Shown here piece after piece: positions 11,101 to 23,499 of a stretch of 64,000 nucleotides of DNA. Source of the DNA: Paraphaeosphaeria minitans (lineage: Eukaryota > Ascomycota > Dothideomycetes > Pleosporales > Didymosphaeriaceae); the NCBI GenBank assembly GCA_015832175.1, contig WJXW01000002.1, forward strand, positions 1,178,001 to 1,242,000, given 5' to 3'. The first letter of the stretch is position 1, and every line of letters starts with the position of its first letter. A program made the translations under genes and the position numbers. The notes beneath the pieces are model-generated. The model saw only the letters and a list, made by a program, of their open reading frames with translations, had not been told where the DNA came from and made no database searches.

Positions 11101-12005
11101 ATAGCGCCTCTACTAGATTAGTAAAGGAATAAATTCTTAAATACTTATTATAGCTTTTTTTGTAATATTTATGTGTTCTTCTCTATAGGCTAAATAGGAC
11201 TATTATTATGCCTATAGTCCCTTTAGGCGGCCTTAAAGCAGTCTAGAGGTATAGTATCTATAATATTTTTAACTAGCACTTAAGTTAGTAATACCTATTT
11301 AGTTTATTTTACTAGCGCCTATTATTATTTACCCTAGGCGTTTTTAATGCGTAGGACCTCCTCTACTTTCTATTCGCGTAGGTTTAGGTCCGCTTCTTCT
11401 AGCTCTAGGGCTAGATCTAGCTAGGCGTTAGCCTAAGTCTAACGAGGTAGGGGATTGTCTACCGCTCACTTAAGGAGGTTAACGTAGACAGTTTTATAGA
11501 GATTACTAGATAGGTCTAGTGTTACTATAAGTAGGAATAGTATAGCTATTATAGTGTATTTAACCTTAAGCTAGTTAAGTTTCTTCTTTAGCTAGTTAGT
11601 TTTTATATTATATAGTAAGAACTATACCTTATCTCTAACTTAGAATTACTTTGTAAGGTAGTAGGTATAGTTTATAGCCTCTATAGTGCACTACTATTTA
11701 TAGGCGATAGTAGCCTAGGCTAAAGCTATTTTTTTCTTAAAGTAGTCTAAGAAGTGCTTTATTCTCCTAGTAAGAGTGTAGCTAGACTCTACTAGTAAGG
11801 GGATTCTCTTAAGGAGATTAACATAATATCTATTTAGTAGAAAGTTTAAGCTTAGGCCTATAGTAGTAGATAATTTATTATTTAACGTAAGCTAGTAGGC
11901 TAGGAGGCAGTCTAGCTAGTTTATCTATTTAAAGTTAACTATAATGCGAAGGACTAAAAGTACCTTCTAGTTTACTTTTTCTATGCTACTATTAGTCTAG
12001 GGGTA
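11101..12005 (-). pseudogene. C pol C-terminus: integrase C-terminal domain and chromodomain
   Basis: The minus strand reads the gypsy integrase C-terminal domain (VNLLKRIPLL, then KKKIALA, then the SH3-like strand set ending YKTVYVNLLK; about 11480-12000). A chromodomain follows at about 11160-11400, with KVEEVLRIKNA and the ALVKWTKW-like core whose Trp codons now read TAG. Chromodomains direct integration to modified histones. The B1 insertion at 12005 cuts the integrase, which continues at 18600. Confidence 0.8.
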
Positions 12006-12010
12006 GTATA

Positions 12011-12421
12011 TATTACGTACCAGATAACAATGTGGGACTTGGGCGCTTATAAAGGTGTGATAGAACAGCGACAGGGTTACAAACGTAACAAAGAGACACT
12101 AAGTAACTTAGATTAGGTCACGTAATGTGCTTAGTTACTTAGTGGCACTAAGTAGTAGAGTAGGTTACGTAATATACTTAGTTGCTTAGTAACACTAAGC
12201 AACAGAGTAGCCCTATTATATAGGAACATAAGGATAGACTCTCTATACTTATGTTTAATCTGTTTATTAATCTATCGTTTAGATTCTAGTAGACTAAATT
12301 ATTAACTTATTACACTTTGTAAGATACTATCGTATTAATAAGACCTTCTACTTTCTATAAGTACTCCTGCCTAAGAACTAACCTTAACCCTTTAGGACTA
12401 GCTACCCTCTTAGATTTAACA
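12011..12421 (+). repeat. B1 5' LTR, 411 bp
   Basis: It starts TATTACGTAC (TG changed to TA) and ends TTTAACA. Two 47-bp tandem units (12114-12160, 12161-12207), each with TTACGTAAT- and TTAGT-type motifs, form the U3 array. This array is absent from the B0 and B2 LTRs, while the inner 210 bp is shared with them. Confidence 0.93.
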
Positions 12422-13360
12422 TCTTAAACACCCTTAATATAAGTACTTCACGAACTCCTACCTCTTCTACGGCTTTAGGTGCTACTAAGATTACTTTTAT
12501 AAAAAATAGTAGTAAAGCGCATAAACCTAATCTCTACTTTAGCAAACAATTTTAAACTAACGTTTAGATTTTCTAGTTAGACCTCTACTTCTTTAACTTA
12601 GACAAACCCCTTAAAAATAAAAAAAAGGTCATCTTTGCAGTAACATATATGTAAGGAGATATAGGATTATAGATCTATTCCTACCTTAAAAAGTATCTAG
12701 GAATAGACCACAATAATAATAACAATAATTACGCAAACGAGCACGCTAATATAGTTAATATTATTAAGGATTATAATAACTTTAAGAAATGCCTTAAATA
12801 ACTCTTTAGAATTACTAATAAGGACTCTATTGTAAAAGCAAAAATTTAGACTATAATTTAAAAATAATTAGCAGCTAAGTATATAGCTAAGTTTTATAGG
12901 TACGCTGTGTAACTTAACTAGGACAATAAATCTCTTTAGGACATATATAAATAAGGACTTAAACAGAAACTATACAAGAAACTCTTATATAGTAGTGTAT
13001 AAATCGCTAATCTTAAGGAACTATATAAAGAAACTATTAGAATTAATAAAGAATAGTTTTTATTACAACAAGAGCTCTACTAAAACCCTAAGGCAATAAG
13101 CTTTAGACAACTAGTAAAAGTGGTTTATAAGAACCCTGTTAGAATTATCTAAAAGTAACAGCTAAGGAACTACTAGAGATACGAACTAATAGAAGATGTC
13201 TAGTTTAACTATATAGGTAAAGGAAAAGGAGGAAAGATAGGCCCTAAGTAGCCTAACAAACGTGTTTCTAATAGAAGTTAATAACTAATAACTAAGACCC
13301 GTAAATACTTTACATGTGGCAAACTAGGCCATAAAGCCAGGAACTGTAGATTAAAGAACA
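12422..13360 (+). pseudogene. B1 gag with CCHC zinc knuckle
   Basis: A capsid-type frame starts shortly after the LTR and ends in a zinc knuckle at 13303-13350, KYFTCGKLGHKARNCR. The first Cys is replaced by Tyr and the other three ligands are kept. Gag forms the particle and binds RNA. There are several TAA/TAG at Gln/Trp sites and no clear ATG, which RIP may have turned into ATA. B0 and B2 carry the same protein. Confidence 0.85.
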
Positions 13361-16300
13361 AAGTCTATTAAACTAAGTTAAATATACTAACTATTAAGGA
13401 CTAAGAACCTAATAAGGAATAGGAAGTTATTATAACACTATTTAGTTACTAACGTATTACACTAGAATAAAGTAAGTAATTAGATTTACCTAACTTACAA
13501 CTATACAAAGATCTAGAAGACAACTCTAATATATACTATAACGCAGAAGACATAGAAGAGATACTAAGATCTCCTACTCTTTACTTATAAAGTAGGTGGG
13601 AAGAAGATAACCCTATATTACCTAAGTATAAACTAAATATTTAGGACTATATAGAACCCTACTAGGCACTAAAAGGAATGCAACCCTATAAAAATAAGAA
13701 GTTAGACTACGTACTAAAGTACTATCTAGACTACTAAAATCCTACACACTAATTCTATATATAAACGTATTGCGAAGAACTAATATATACACAATATAAG
13801 ATAGAGAAAGAGGAGAATAAGAAATAACCTAGAAGGAAACTACGCTGCAGATAAATATAAACAAACTACCCTATCGCAGCTTACAACAAACACCTCTAGA
13901 ATAAATAATAAGTAAAATACTTTCCTTACCTTACGCTAAAGGGTAACAAATACTATAATATACTTATTAATAGAGACTATATGCAACTGTACTAGTATAC
14001 GTGTCTAAACTAAGACTATAAATACTATTACATAGCTAAATGTTTAGACAGCTTTATAAACTGCCCTATATAAGAAGTAATAATAAAGCTACTAATTTAA
14101 CTAGTATATAGGAATAGTAAAGACCGCAGGAGAAATAATAGAAGAATATCCTTACAGGAAGAAGAAGAAGACAATCTACATAAGCTATATACTTAAGAAT
14201 AACAACAGAAGCAGATGCTTAGAAACGTATACTAGGCACTAGAACTTAACTATAACCTATATAAATAAATGTCTTTTTTAGGCCTAAACTTAGATAAGAA
14301 AACGCCTTTATTAAATTAAATGCTATAGTAAGCACAGCATTAGTTAAGCTACTAGTATAGCTTAAAGAAATATAGACTTAAGCTCTTATAGACTTAGGAG
14401 TAGGAAGGAACTTTATATCTTATTAGATAGCAAGATAAGCAGGACTTATAATATTAAAGAAAGAAGTACTCTATATTATCTATATTACAAATAGATCCCT
14501 AATGCCTAAAACACCTTAAATATACTAGGAGGTTACTACCACGATAACAGTCTAAGGACATAGAGAGGAACTTACCTTAGATATCTTACTAGAATCTAAG
14601 TATAAGTTAGTCTTAGGATTACCTTAGTTAACAATACACAACCTATAGATTAACTAGGGTACAAAGAAAATATTATTTAAACGCTATAATTATATATTAT
14701 AAGTAAAGCCTACGCATTAACTAAAAATAATAGTAGATAAGGGAGTTATTAATAACATAATACCGCGACAAATAGTTAAAAAACAGAAATACACCTTAGT
14801 AGACGCTAGTAGGAACTACTAGGTTAAGAAGCGTAAGAAGGAGAACAATAGCACACCCCTTACCTTACTAAGAGAGTACAGGAAATAGACACATATGTTT
14901 ATAGAAAAGGAAGGAAAAACAAACCTACTTAAACATTAACCCTAGGATCTTACAATAGACCTAGAAGAAGGGAAGACACTACCCTTTAGACTACTATATA
15001 GTAAAACAAGAGAAGAACTCCTTAAAGAACGTAATTTTATTAAGACAAACTTTAAGAAAGGATATATACAACTATTAAAGTTACTAGCAGTAAGCCCTTT
15101 TATGTTTGTTAAGAAAAAGGATAGATTAGACAGACTATGCGTTAACTACTAACAACTTAATAATATAATAATAAAGAACTAATATCTACTACTAAACATT
15201 ATAGAGTTACAAGATTAACTATCTTAAACTAAGATATTTATAATAATAGATCTAAGAGACGGTTACTACCTTATACAAATTAAGAAAGGTAAAGAATAGA
15301 AAACAGCGTTTTAATTACGCTATAGACTATTTAAATACAAGATTATGCCTTTTAGACTTACAAATACACTAGTAGCTTTTATAGCACTTATTAATAACAT
15401 ACTCTGCGAATATCTAGACATATTTATTATTATGTATATAGACAATATCCTTGTCTTTTCTAAAAACGAATTAGACCACACTAAGCATATACAGACAGTA
15501 CTAGAAGCACTAGACAAAGTATACCTTCGCATTAAACTTAAGAAATGCAAGTTTAATATTAAATAACTCGAATTCCTAGGACACATTATTACTACAAAAG
15601 GAATTAAGATAACACTAAGTAACGTTAAATACATTAGGAACTAGCTAATACTAAAGATAGCTAAGAACATTTAAGAATTCTTAGGATTCTATAGATTTAA
15701 TTAACAATTCATTTAAGATTACGCAAAAGTTATAATACCTTTAATAAATCTTATAAAGAAGGATGTACCCTTTAAATAGATAGATAAGTATAGAATATTA
15801 TTCTAACTCCTTAAGACAGCATGTATCATAGAACCTATTCTTATTTATTTTAGAAGCGATAAACTACTACGCTTTAAAATAAACACTAGCGATCTTACGC
15901 TAGGCGCCTACGCTAAATAAGAATGTAACAGTAAATAGCACCTAATTGCCTATTACTTATGCAAATTTAATAACGCTAAAACACGATATAATATATATAA
16001 TAAAGAACTTTACGCTATTATAAAAGCCTTAAAGCACTAGAGGATTTACGCGCTTAGTTGCTTAACGCTAGAAATCTATATAGATTATAAGAACCTTCTA
16101 AGGTTTATAACAACAAAAGAACTTACGCCATAATAACAAAGATAGTCACAAACTACTAGGTAGTATAAGTTTAAAATCATCTATATAGCTAGAAAAGAAA
16201 ATAGTAGAGCAGACGCTCTCAGCTAACAAAGTAATCTAGTAGGAGAAAAAGTAAAAACTTTCTCTATAATTCTTTGCAAAGCTAAAGATAGATCTCTAAA

Positions 16301-17640
16301 GCTAACAGTGGAACTAAATTAACTTTTAGTAATTAACTAAGAAGTTCTAGAACATCTACAGACCAAGATTATCCAACAATACTATAATAACCCTATGTAC
16401 GGACACTTAGGTATTACAAAAATAATAAAACTTATCTAAAGGAATTATACCTTTAAAGGAATTAAGGAAGCTATAACAGCTTACATCTATAAATGTATAG
16501 AATACTAGAGAAATAAATACAGCATATATCTTAAATATAAAGAGATACAAGCAATTAGAATACTAACAGCACTATAAGAAGATATTACTATGGATTTTGT
16601 TATAGGAATTCTAAACTCTAAGGATCTAACAACAAGAATTAAATATAATAGTATACTAGTAATAGTCTACTAACTAACTAAGTATGTTAAGCTTATTCTA
16701 TGCCTTAAAAGAATAATAGTAAAGGAACTTGCTTTTCTTATCTTAGACTAACTAATTAGACACTACAGAATCCTAAAAACAATTATTAGCAACAGAGATA
16801 AGCTCTTTACGTTAAATTATTAGATAACGCTTATAGCACTACTTAGAACAAAATAAAAGCTATTAACAGCTTACTATCTACAAACAGATAGATAGACAGA
16901 ACGTATAAACTAAACTATAGAAACGTACCTACGTATCTACTACAACAGTTAGAAGAATAACTAGGTTTTATTACTACTTATAGTATAGTTAGCCTATAAT
17001 AATAAAGTATTAGCAGTATTAGGACATACACTATTCTATGTAAACTACAGAAGACACCTACATCTCTTTAATTAACAATTTCCTACGATAATTAAAGCAA
17101 AAGAAGCTATAGATATAGTAGAAAATATAAAAAAAATACACTAACAACTCTAAGAAAATCTTAAGAAAGCTTAGCAGTAATTAATTTTATACTAAAATTA
17201 AAAATAAAAAATAGCACTTTAGCTAAAGAAGGGGGATAAAGCATATCTACTTATAAAGAACCTTTAAACTTAGAAGAAAAAACACAAGAAACTAGATTAT
17301 ATTAAGGTTAGACTATTTTACATTTCTAAGCAAATATTACTAGTAAACTATAAGTTAGAACTACTACTAGATACAAAGATACACTTAGTATTCCACGTAT
17401 TACTACTAGAACTAGCAGACCCTAATACACTAGTTAGAACCACCTTCTACCACAGAACTAAGAAAGAAAATAAATTTAAGGTTAAAAGAATTCTAGAATA
17501 CAATTAGTATAGCAATATATACCTTATTAAATAGAAAGGATACCTACATAGTAAAAGTACTTAGGAACTAGGGAACTACCTAGGAAACTGTTAATAAAAA
17601 ATTAAAGAATTTTATTAATAGACTTACCTAAGACAGTAAT
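13361..17640 (+). pseudogene. B1 pol: protease, RT, RNase H, integrase, chromodomain
   Basis: Domains in order: aspartyl protease near 14380-14420 (ALIDLGVGRNFIS; the expected Asp-Ser/Thr-Gly now reads DLG). RT follows at about 15000-15640 with the box MYIDNILVFS at 15432-15460, the second catalytic Asp being Asn. RNase H lies at about 15870-16200 (INTSDLTLGAYA). Integrase lies at about 16330-17480, with core acidic residues near 16593, 16795 (ISNRDKLF) and 16900 (QTER). The chromodomain at about 17477-17610 reads VKRILEYN and KGYLHSKSTQEPGNYLGN, with stops read as Gln/Trp. It cannot be functional. Confidence 0.92.
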
Positions 17641-17687
17641 GCTAAAGAATTATTCTAGAACTTAGGAGGCAGGTTATCTATCGCTAA

Positions 17688-18146
17688 CTATATAGATGTG
17701 CTAAGTTTAGCTAGACTAATAGGCTAAGTAGGATAAGCTAGATCCTCCTCTAACTCTAGCTCCGCTAGAGCAGCACTCTCTACTATAATAACCTTACTAG
17801 CACGCTTCTTATTCTACGCTAACTATTTTATTAACTAATCTTCTTTTACGCGCACTACGTATAGGGCCTTAAACGCTGTATCCTATTCTTTTTATACCTC
17901 TAATATTTACGCCTCTAGCTTCTTCTTCTTAGCAATTAACTATAAGAACTTATTCCTAGTAATAGCTATATTACACTTTAAGCCTTATTTCTAACACTTA
18001 CTACACTTCCCTAAGCTAATATAGACTTTGTAAACATAGGAGTGCAACTTATAGAAAGAGCACTTTAATACTATAACTACTCTATAGTTTTTAATAGTAA
18101 AGATAAGGTTGTGATAACGCTTTATAGAATTATAGTTAGTAGGCAT
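17688..18146 (-). pseudogene. B1 antisense ORF: Cys-cluster plus coiled-coil protein
   Basis: ATG at 18146 on the minus strand begins MPTNYNSIKRYHN. A Cys-rich block follows: CSFYKLHS, then GKCSKC and GLKC, with some Cys probably changed to Tyr. A long charged helix comes next (KKKKLEAQILEVQKEQD, stops read as Gln; later LAELELEEDL). Proteins with paired short Cys motifs followed by a coiled coil are, from memory, common in ascomycete genomes and often repeat-associated. The function is unknown, and DNA or RNA binding is only a guess. It converges on pol and ends beside the chromodomain. The C-terminus is uncertain. Confidence 0.6.
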
Positions 18147-18183
18147 AATTCTTTAGGACAAAGAATAGAAAGGGAGGGAATAA

Positions 18184-18594
18184 TATTACGTACTAGATAA
18201 TAATGTGGGACTTAGGCGCTTATAAAGGTGTGATAGAATAGCGATAGGGTTATAAACGTAATAAAGAAACGCTAAGTAACTTAGATTAGGTTACGTAATG
18301 TGCTTAGTTACTTAGTGGCACTAAGTAGCAGAGTAGGTTATGTAATGTACTTAGTTGCTTAGTAACACTAAGTAACAAAGCAGCCCTATTATATAGGAAC
18401 ATAAGGATGGACTCTCTATACTTATATTTAATCTATTTATTAATCTATCGTTTAGATTCTAGCAGACTAAATTGTTAACTTGTTACACTTCGCAAGATAC
18501 TATTGTATTAATAAAACCTTTCACCTTCTGTAAGTACTCCTGCCTAAGAACCAACCTTAACCCTTTAGGACTAGCTACCCTCTTGGATTTAACA
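18184..18594 (+). repeat. B1 3' LTR, 411 bp
   Basis: Same length as the 5' LTR, with the 47-bp U3 duplication at about 18286-18380. Differences from the 5' copy are mostly C/T and G/A transitions. The GTATA duplication follows. Confidence 0.93.
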
Positions 18595-18599
18595 GTATA

Positions 18600-19619
18600 C
18601 TATAGAGAGGAGTTATTTTATTCTAGTTAATTTATATAGTGTAGTCTAGAACTTCCCTAGCTAGTCTAAGCCTCTGTCTGTAATTAGTAAGGTAGGAAAG
18701 CTATAGAACTACTACTATATATTATAGAAGTAGGCTACATAGTGCTCTACTATTATAGAAGTTATAGCTTTTAGTTATATATACTTTAACAGTCTATTAG
18801 TAATTATAAGTAAGTATTGCGGTGCTACTATAGAGGCCTAAAAAAAGTCTCTTATAAAATCTATTAAGAGTTGCGCCTAGTACTAGTCTGTAATTAGGAG
18901 TGGCTATAGGAGACTTTACTACTTCTACTAGTCTATATACGCTTCTACGCAGTAGTAATTATGTATAAATTAGGTAACGTTTTTAAATATATTATCCTAG
19001 TAGTAGTTTTAGTAGATAATCTTAAACGTAGAGTTCTTCTTAAAATAGCCTATAACTAGAGACTTATGTGCGTGCTATATAATAGTAGTAGTAAAAGGTT
19101 TCTAAGCTAGGACCTAGAGGACTCCTTACTATAGGAAGAACTTATACGCACTAATTATATAGTCCCTAATTTATTAGGAGGTAGCGGCTGCTATAAGAAA
19201 TATATAGTCGCTATAGCGCACTACCTTAAGTCTAATATAGTAGGGGGGGGACTTTACTATAGCTATGTCCTAGAGTGCCTATAAATGCGTATTAGTAAAG
19301 ATCTAGACTCCTACTAGCGCTGTTAAAGATTATATCTATACTAGGGCGGCCTAAACAGTCCTAGGCACTATTAGTAAGGTGTTTATTCTTATCTACTAGG
19401 CTATATTCTACTTACGCTAGTTTAGTGCGTCTAGTCTAGCTATCTAGGATCTAGGCTAGTAGTAGAAGTAGAAGTAAAAGGTAGAAAGTAACTCTAACTA
19501 CTAGTACTAGTGCTTACTTAATTCTTAGATCTTTATAAAGTATTTAAGGTTCTTATAGTCTATTAGAATCTTAAAGGCGTGTACTACTTTTATTAGTTCT
19601 AGTCTCTATACTTATAAGG
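18600..19619 (-). pseudogene. C pol: integrase, N-terminal and core part
   Basis: This minus-strand continuation of C lies between RNase H and the integrase C-terminus seen at 11480-12005. It is assigned by position, by the continuity of coding on both sides and by open stretches with Gln/Trp stops. The individual catalytic residues were not resolved. It is bounded by the B1 insertion on the left and the solo A LTR on the right. Confidence 0.6.
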
Positions 19620-19931
19620 TGTTGGTTTGGCTCAATCTGCAATCAAGCATTTAAGGGTTAATAGTATACTATCGTGTAAAGGGTAAGAAGTAGGTTTAAT
19701 TAATTACGTCTTATCTATCGTACAAAGGGGCACTAAGGACCTTATAAAGTCTCTGCCTCTTGGCGCTGACCTAAGCAGGGGGTCCTTGTGCGGGTCCTTA
19801 TAGGTAGGCAGGGCCTTATAAAGTCTCTGCCTCTTAGCGCTAACCTAAGTAGTGGGTCCTTGTGCAGGTCCCTACAGGTAGGCAGGCCCCTATTTCACTC
19901 AGTGCTATTTGTACGATAAACTGTACGGACA
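19620..19931 (-). repeat. Solo LTR of family A, TSD TAAGG
   Basis: A complete 312-bp A LTR (TGTTGG...GGACA), including the internal 75-bp duplication, sits alone between perfect TAAGG duplications (19615-19619 and 19932-19936). This is the expected product of recombination between the two LTRs of a former full element inserted in C pol. Confidence 0.95.
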
Positions 19932-21626
19932 TAAGGCCTATATAATTATAAGTAGCTCTTTATTATAAATAGTGTAGTTCTACTAGGCTAGTGTTAGGGC
20001 TATAGAGTAGTAGGCTATAGAGTGCTAGATCCCTTTAATACGTTAGAAGAGGTAGGTTTTAGTAGTACTACCTAAGTAGTTCGCCTTTACTAGTGTGTCG
20101 CGCTCTAGGTCTTAGAGCGCTAGGATAGGGCCCTATATAAATATGTCCTTTTAGGCCTAGAAGGCCTCTTATTCTCTAAGGCCCTATTAAAACAGGACCC
20201 CTTTCTTAGTAAGGGTATATAGGGGTACAGCCTACTTAGAGAATTAGGAAAGAAAGTTATAATAGAAGTTAATAAAGCTAATAAAGTGGCAGACTATATA
20301 TACTATAAAAGGGGCGTTTTATTAATTAATTACTTATATCTTTACTAGATTAGAATAAATAGCCTTACTTATTATAATAAGATACCCTAGGTACCTAACC
20401 TTTATTATTGCGAATTTGCATTTCCCTAGGTCTATATATAGTCTAGCTTTCTATAGGAGTTCTAGCACTTGTCGCACATAGTTCTAGTGTTAGCGTAGGG
20501 GCCTTATTATATAGATAAGGATATTATCTAGGTAAGCTATATATATATCGCCTAGGGTGTCTTTTAGAGCGCTATTAATATAGCGCTAGAATATAGTAGG
20601 TGCTCTAGTTAGTCTAAATAGGACTACTAACTACTTAAAGAGGCTAAACTAGGTATAGAACGTAGTGTAGTATTCTTTCTCCTCTATAACTTATAGCTTA
20701 TAAAGGGTAGCGTAGATATTTACTTTTATAAACTAAGTAGTGTAAAAGAGGGTGCGTAGTGTCTCTTTAATAAGTAGAAAGAAGTACTAATCTAGCTTAG
20801 AGATCGCGTTAATCTTCTAATAGTTAATATATAGGCGCTATTTCCCCCTAGGCTTTAGGGCTAGAAGGACTAGAGTACCTACTAAAAAGGAGCTAGCTTA
20901 TATCTAGCTTTTATTTATAAGTTCTATAAGTTAGCGCTAGAGTTCTGCTAGCTAATCTCTACACATGCTATATAGCGGGCCCTAGAGCAGTCTTAGGAGG
21001 GAGCTACTTAAGGTCTACCTTAAGTAGATATAGTAGTCTAACGTGCCCTAGTATAGTAAGAGGCTAGATACTTTAGTCTTATTAAAGATAGTAGTGTACT
21101 TTATTAGTTTTAGAGGGAAAGTCCTATTATCTTTAGTAAGGCCTAGCCCTACTATATTATAGGGGGGTAGAGATCTTACTGTGTAAAAAAGCGTTATTAT
21201 AAGTATCTAGATAATATTTTAGAGTAAAGTTAGGAATACCTCTTTTTAGTCTTTATCTAGAGTATTAAAGGGTGTTACGTTATCCTTCTTATTTATAAGT
21301 GTAGCAAGGAGGCCCTACCTCTCTACTATCTAGATATTAAAGGTAATAAGACCCCTAGCTGCCCTAATTATAATTTTACTACTATAGATATCTACTACTA
21401 CTCTAGACTTAGCTAGCTAGGGGGCCTCTAGAATTATATCTTAGTAGAGGTTAGGGATTATATAAGCGTAAAGGGTCTATTACTATCTAGATATATTATA
21501 AGGCACTACTACTATCTCTATAATAAGGGTCTATAGTAATAACCTAGCAGCCTATTCTAGCTCCTAGGCTAGAATTATAATACGCTATAGTAAGAGTAAA
21601 TCTACTAGTTTAGGGCTAATTATTAC
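19932..21626 (-). pseudogene. C pol: protease region, RT and RNase H
   Basis: The minus strand gives a Ty3/gypsy RT: SKLDYFFLLIKETLR-like start with a stop in the middle (about 20740-20800), LTRAPTIFRYINSAL near 20570-20620 with a stop, and the catalytic box AYLDNILIY at about 20515-20545, where the second Asp is Asn. RNase H follows toward 19932. The part right of 21050 should hold the protease, but I could not fix its Asp-Thr/Ser-Gly. B2 is inserted at 21626. Confidence 0.82.
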
Positions 21627-22083
21627 TGTTAAATCTAAGAGGGTAGCTAGTCCTAAAGGGTTAAGGTTGGTTCTTAGGCAGAAGTACTTACGGAAGGTAG
21701 AAAGTCTTATTAATATAATAGTATTTTATAAAGTGTAATAAGTTAATAATTTAGTCTACTAGAATCTAAATAATAGATTAATAAACAGATTAAACACAAG
21801 TATAAGAAGCTTATTCTTGCGTTCCTATATACTTAAGTAGTCCTATATATCCTAGAATCCTATATGTCTTAGAATCCTATATGTCCTAGAGTCCTATATG
21901 TCTTAGAGTCCTGTGCGGGTAAGTCCCACGCGTCCTAGAGTTCCTGTATAGGCAAGGCCTGTGCGGTCCTTAGGACCCTTAGGACCTATAACCTATTATC
22001 TAACTACTTAGTTAGCTAACTCTAGTAGACTAGTAGTCTAATAAGCTCACGCCCTACTACTTATATATAGCTAGATCCTAATA
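21627..22083 (-). repeat. B2 3' LTR, 457 bp
   Basis: The U3 holds four to five 17-bp tandem units (21841-21912, TCCTATATGTCYTAGAR type). The outer end reads GATCCTAATA. A purine tract on the minus strand (AGAAAGGGAGGATAA, 22084-22098) adjoins it, fixing this as the 3' LTR. Confidence 0.92.
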
Positions 22084-22203
22084 TTATCCTCCCTTTCTAA
22101 GCTTAATATCTTTATAAGTTAACTACTTATAAATTTATTATCTTATTCTATTTAATATTACTATAGTTAAGCTAATTATCTTAAAAAAGACTACGTTTTT
22201 ATA

Positions 22204-22713
22204 ATAGTTACCTATTTATACTATGCTAAGAAGAAATATACTTATTATCTTTCTTTTTTACACTCTTAGTGTACTAACTGCGTTAGATAGGAAAACTAGA
22301 AGTGTGAGCCTAAGGAGATCCCTTTACTAGATTATTTAAAAATAAATACTAAAATAGAGAGGTTAGAAAAGTTAGAGGCTAAAGAGGAGGTAAAGCTCTA
22401 TATTAAAGAAGAGCTAGCTAAAGTAGCTCTCCTTTACGCCTATTAGGCGTAAGAGAAGATAGCGCGCTTACGCGATTAGTAAAAGAAATTACATTAAAAG
22501 AAATAAGAATTATTTAATTATAGTATAAGTACTATAAATAAGTTAGAAGCGCTTAAGGCGTAGAAGGAGTTAGTGTAGGCTACTACGTTAATAAATCCTA
22601 ACGCGCTATTAGGCGCTAAGGTAATTAACTGGTCTATTTTATAGGCTAGCCCTTGTGCTAGTAGTGATTTCTAGGTGTGTCCTAGTTGTCTCTTTATAAT
22701 TTCTGGCGTTTAA
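22204..22713 (+). pseudogene. B2 antisense ORF: Cys-cluster plus coiled-coil protein, different from the B1 one
   Basis: The plus strand, opposite to B2 pol, reads YAKKKYTYYLSFLHS then a Cys block CTNCVR...KCE at about 22265-22310. A long charged heptad-like helix follows (INTKIERLEKLEAKEEV, KEELAKVAL), and the frame ends TAA at 22711-22713. The likely start is ATA at 22204, an ATG after RIP. The architecture matches the B1 antisense ORF but the sequence does not. Its 3' end touches the end of pol on the other strand. Function unknown; a zinc-binding regulator or nucleic-acid binder is only a guess. Confidence 0.6.
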
Positions 22714-23200
22714 TTATAGAAGTTGTTTATCTATTATTAATAGTTAGATAGATTTTTCTTAGGTTCCTATGTGTTTTTACTAGACGAATACCCTTTCTAT
22801 TTAATAAAGTATTCTTTAGTGTCCGTGTACGTATTACGTACTTATAGGATTTATGCTACTTTAAATTTAGTTTCTTCCTAAGCTTAGTAATAGAAGGTGG
22901 TTTTAATTGGCGTTTCTAGGTCTACTAGTTCTAGTAGTAATATATGGAATACTAGGTGTATTTTTGCATCTAGCGGTAGTTCTAACTTATAGTTTACTAG
23001 TAATATTTACTTAGAAATGTAAAATAGTCTAACCTTAATATAATCTAGTTTCTTATGTTTTTCCTTCTAAGTTTAAAGGTTCTTTATAAGCAGATATACT
23101 TTATCCCCTTTCTTTAGCTAAGGTGCTATTTTTCGTTTTCTATTTTAATATAAAATTAATTACTGCTAAGCTTTCTTAAGATTCTCTTAGAGTTATTAGT
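22690..23200 (-). pseudogene. B2 pol C-terminus: integrase tail and chromodomain
   Basis: The minus strand reads the integrase C-terminal segment near 22900-23190. A chromodomain follows at about 22690-22870 (ILQVRNTYTDTKEYFIK, KGYSSSKNT), with Trp codons now TAG. It is clearly diverged from the B1 chromodomain although the upstream integrase is nearly the same. D1 is inserted at 23200/23201. Confidence 0.78.
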
Positions 23201-23394
23201 TGTTAAAGTAAAACACTCACTTCCGTGATTCTTTCTGGATCCACTAATTTATATCACAGGATTCTTGCCAAGAGGCTTGTTTCTTTTGTATATAGTCTGC
23301 CCTTTTAGCATCCTTTCCTACAATTAGCTATTTGTATTCTTTACAACTCTGCTCCTAAATATCCTGTAATAGTTCGAGCCTTTTTACTACAACA
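23201..23394 (+). repeat. D1 5' LTR, 194 bp
   Basis: It starts TGTTAAAG and ends ACAACA. It is nearly identical to 30322-30515 and to the D2 LTRs, with mostly transition differences. Confidence 0.94.
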
Positions 23395-23499
23395 GTTATA
23401 AGCCTGGCGCTTAGAACGTAGGACAATTCTCCCTACCTACTTAGTAACGCTTAAATTATTATACAACACTCTATTCAGACCCTCTCTACAATACAACCC

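Larger units (their letters stand above)
12011..18594 (+). mobile_element. Element B1: full-length Ty3/gypsy chromovirus with TSD GTATA
   Basis: This is the most complete uninterrupted element in the window. The 411-bp LTRs lie at 12011-12421 and 18184-18594. The perfect duplication GTATA lies at 12006-12010 and 18595-18599. It encodes gag, protease, RT, RNase H, integrase and chromodomain on the plus strand, and a separate Cys-rich ORF on the minus strand before the 3' LTR. A purine tract (about 18169-18183) precedes the 3' LTR. It sits inside the integrase region of C. Confidence 0.95.

Noticed and set aside
15320..15634. Minus-strand open frame of 104 codons in B1
   Set aside because: It is antisense to the B1 RT box (plus strand 15345-15566), which is unmistakable. 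The minus frame is a shadow.
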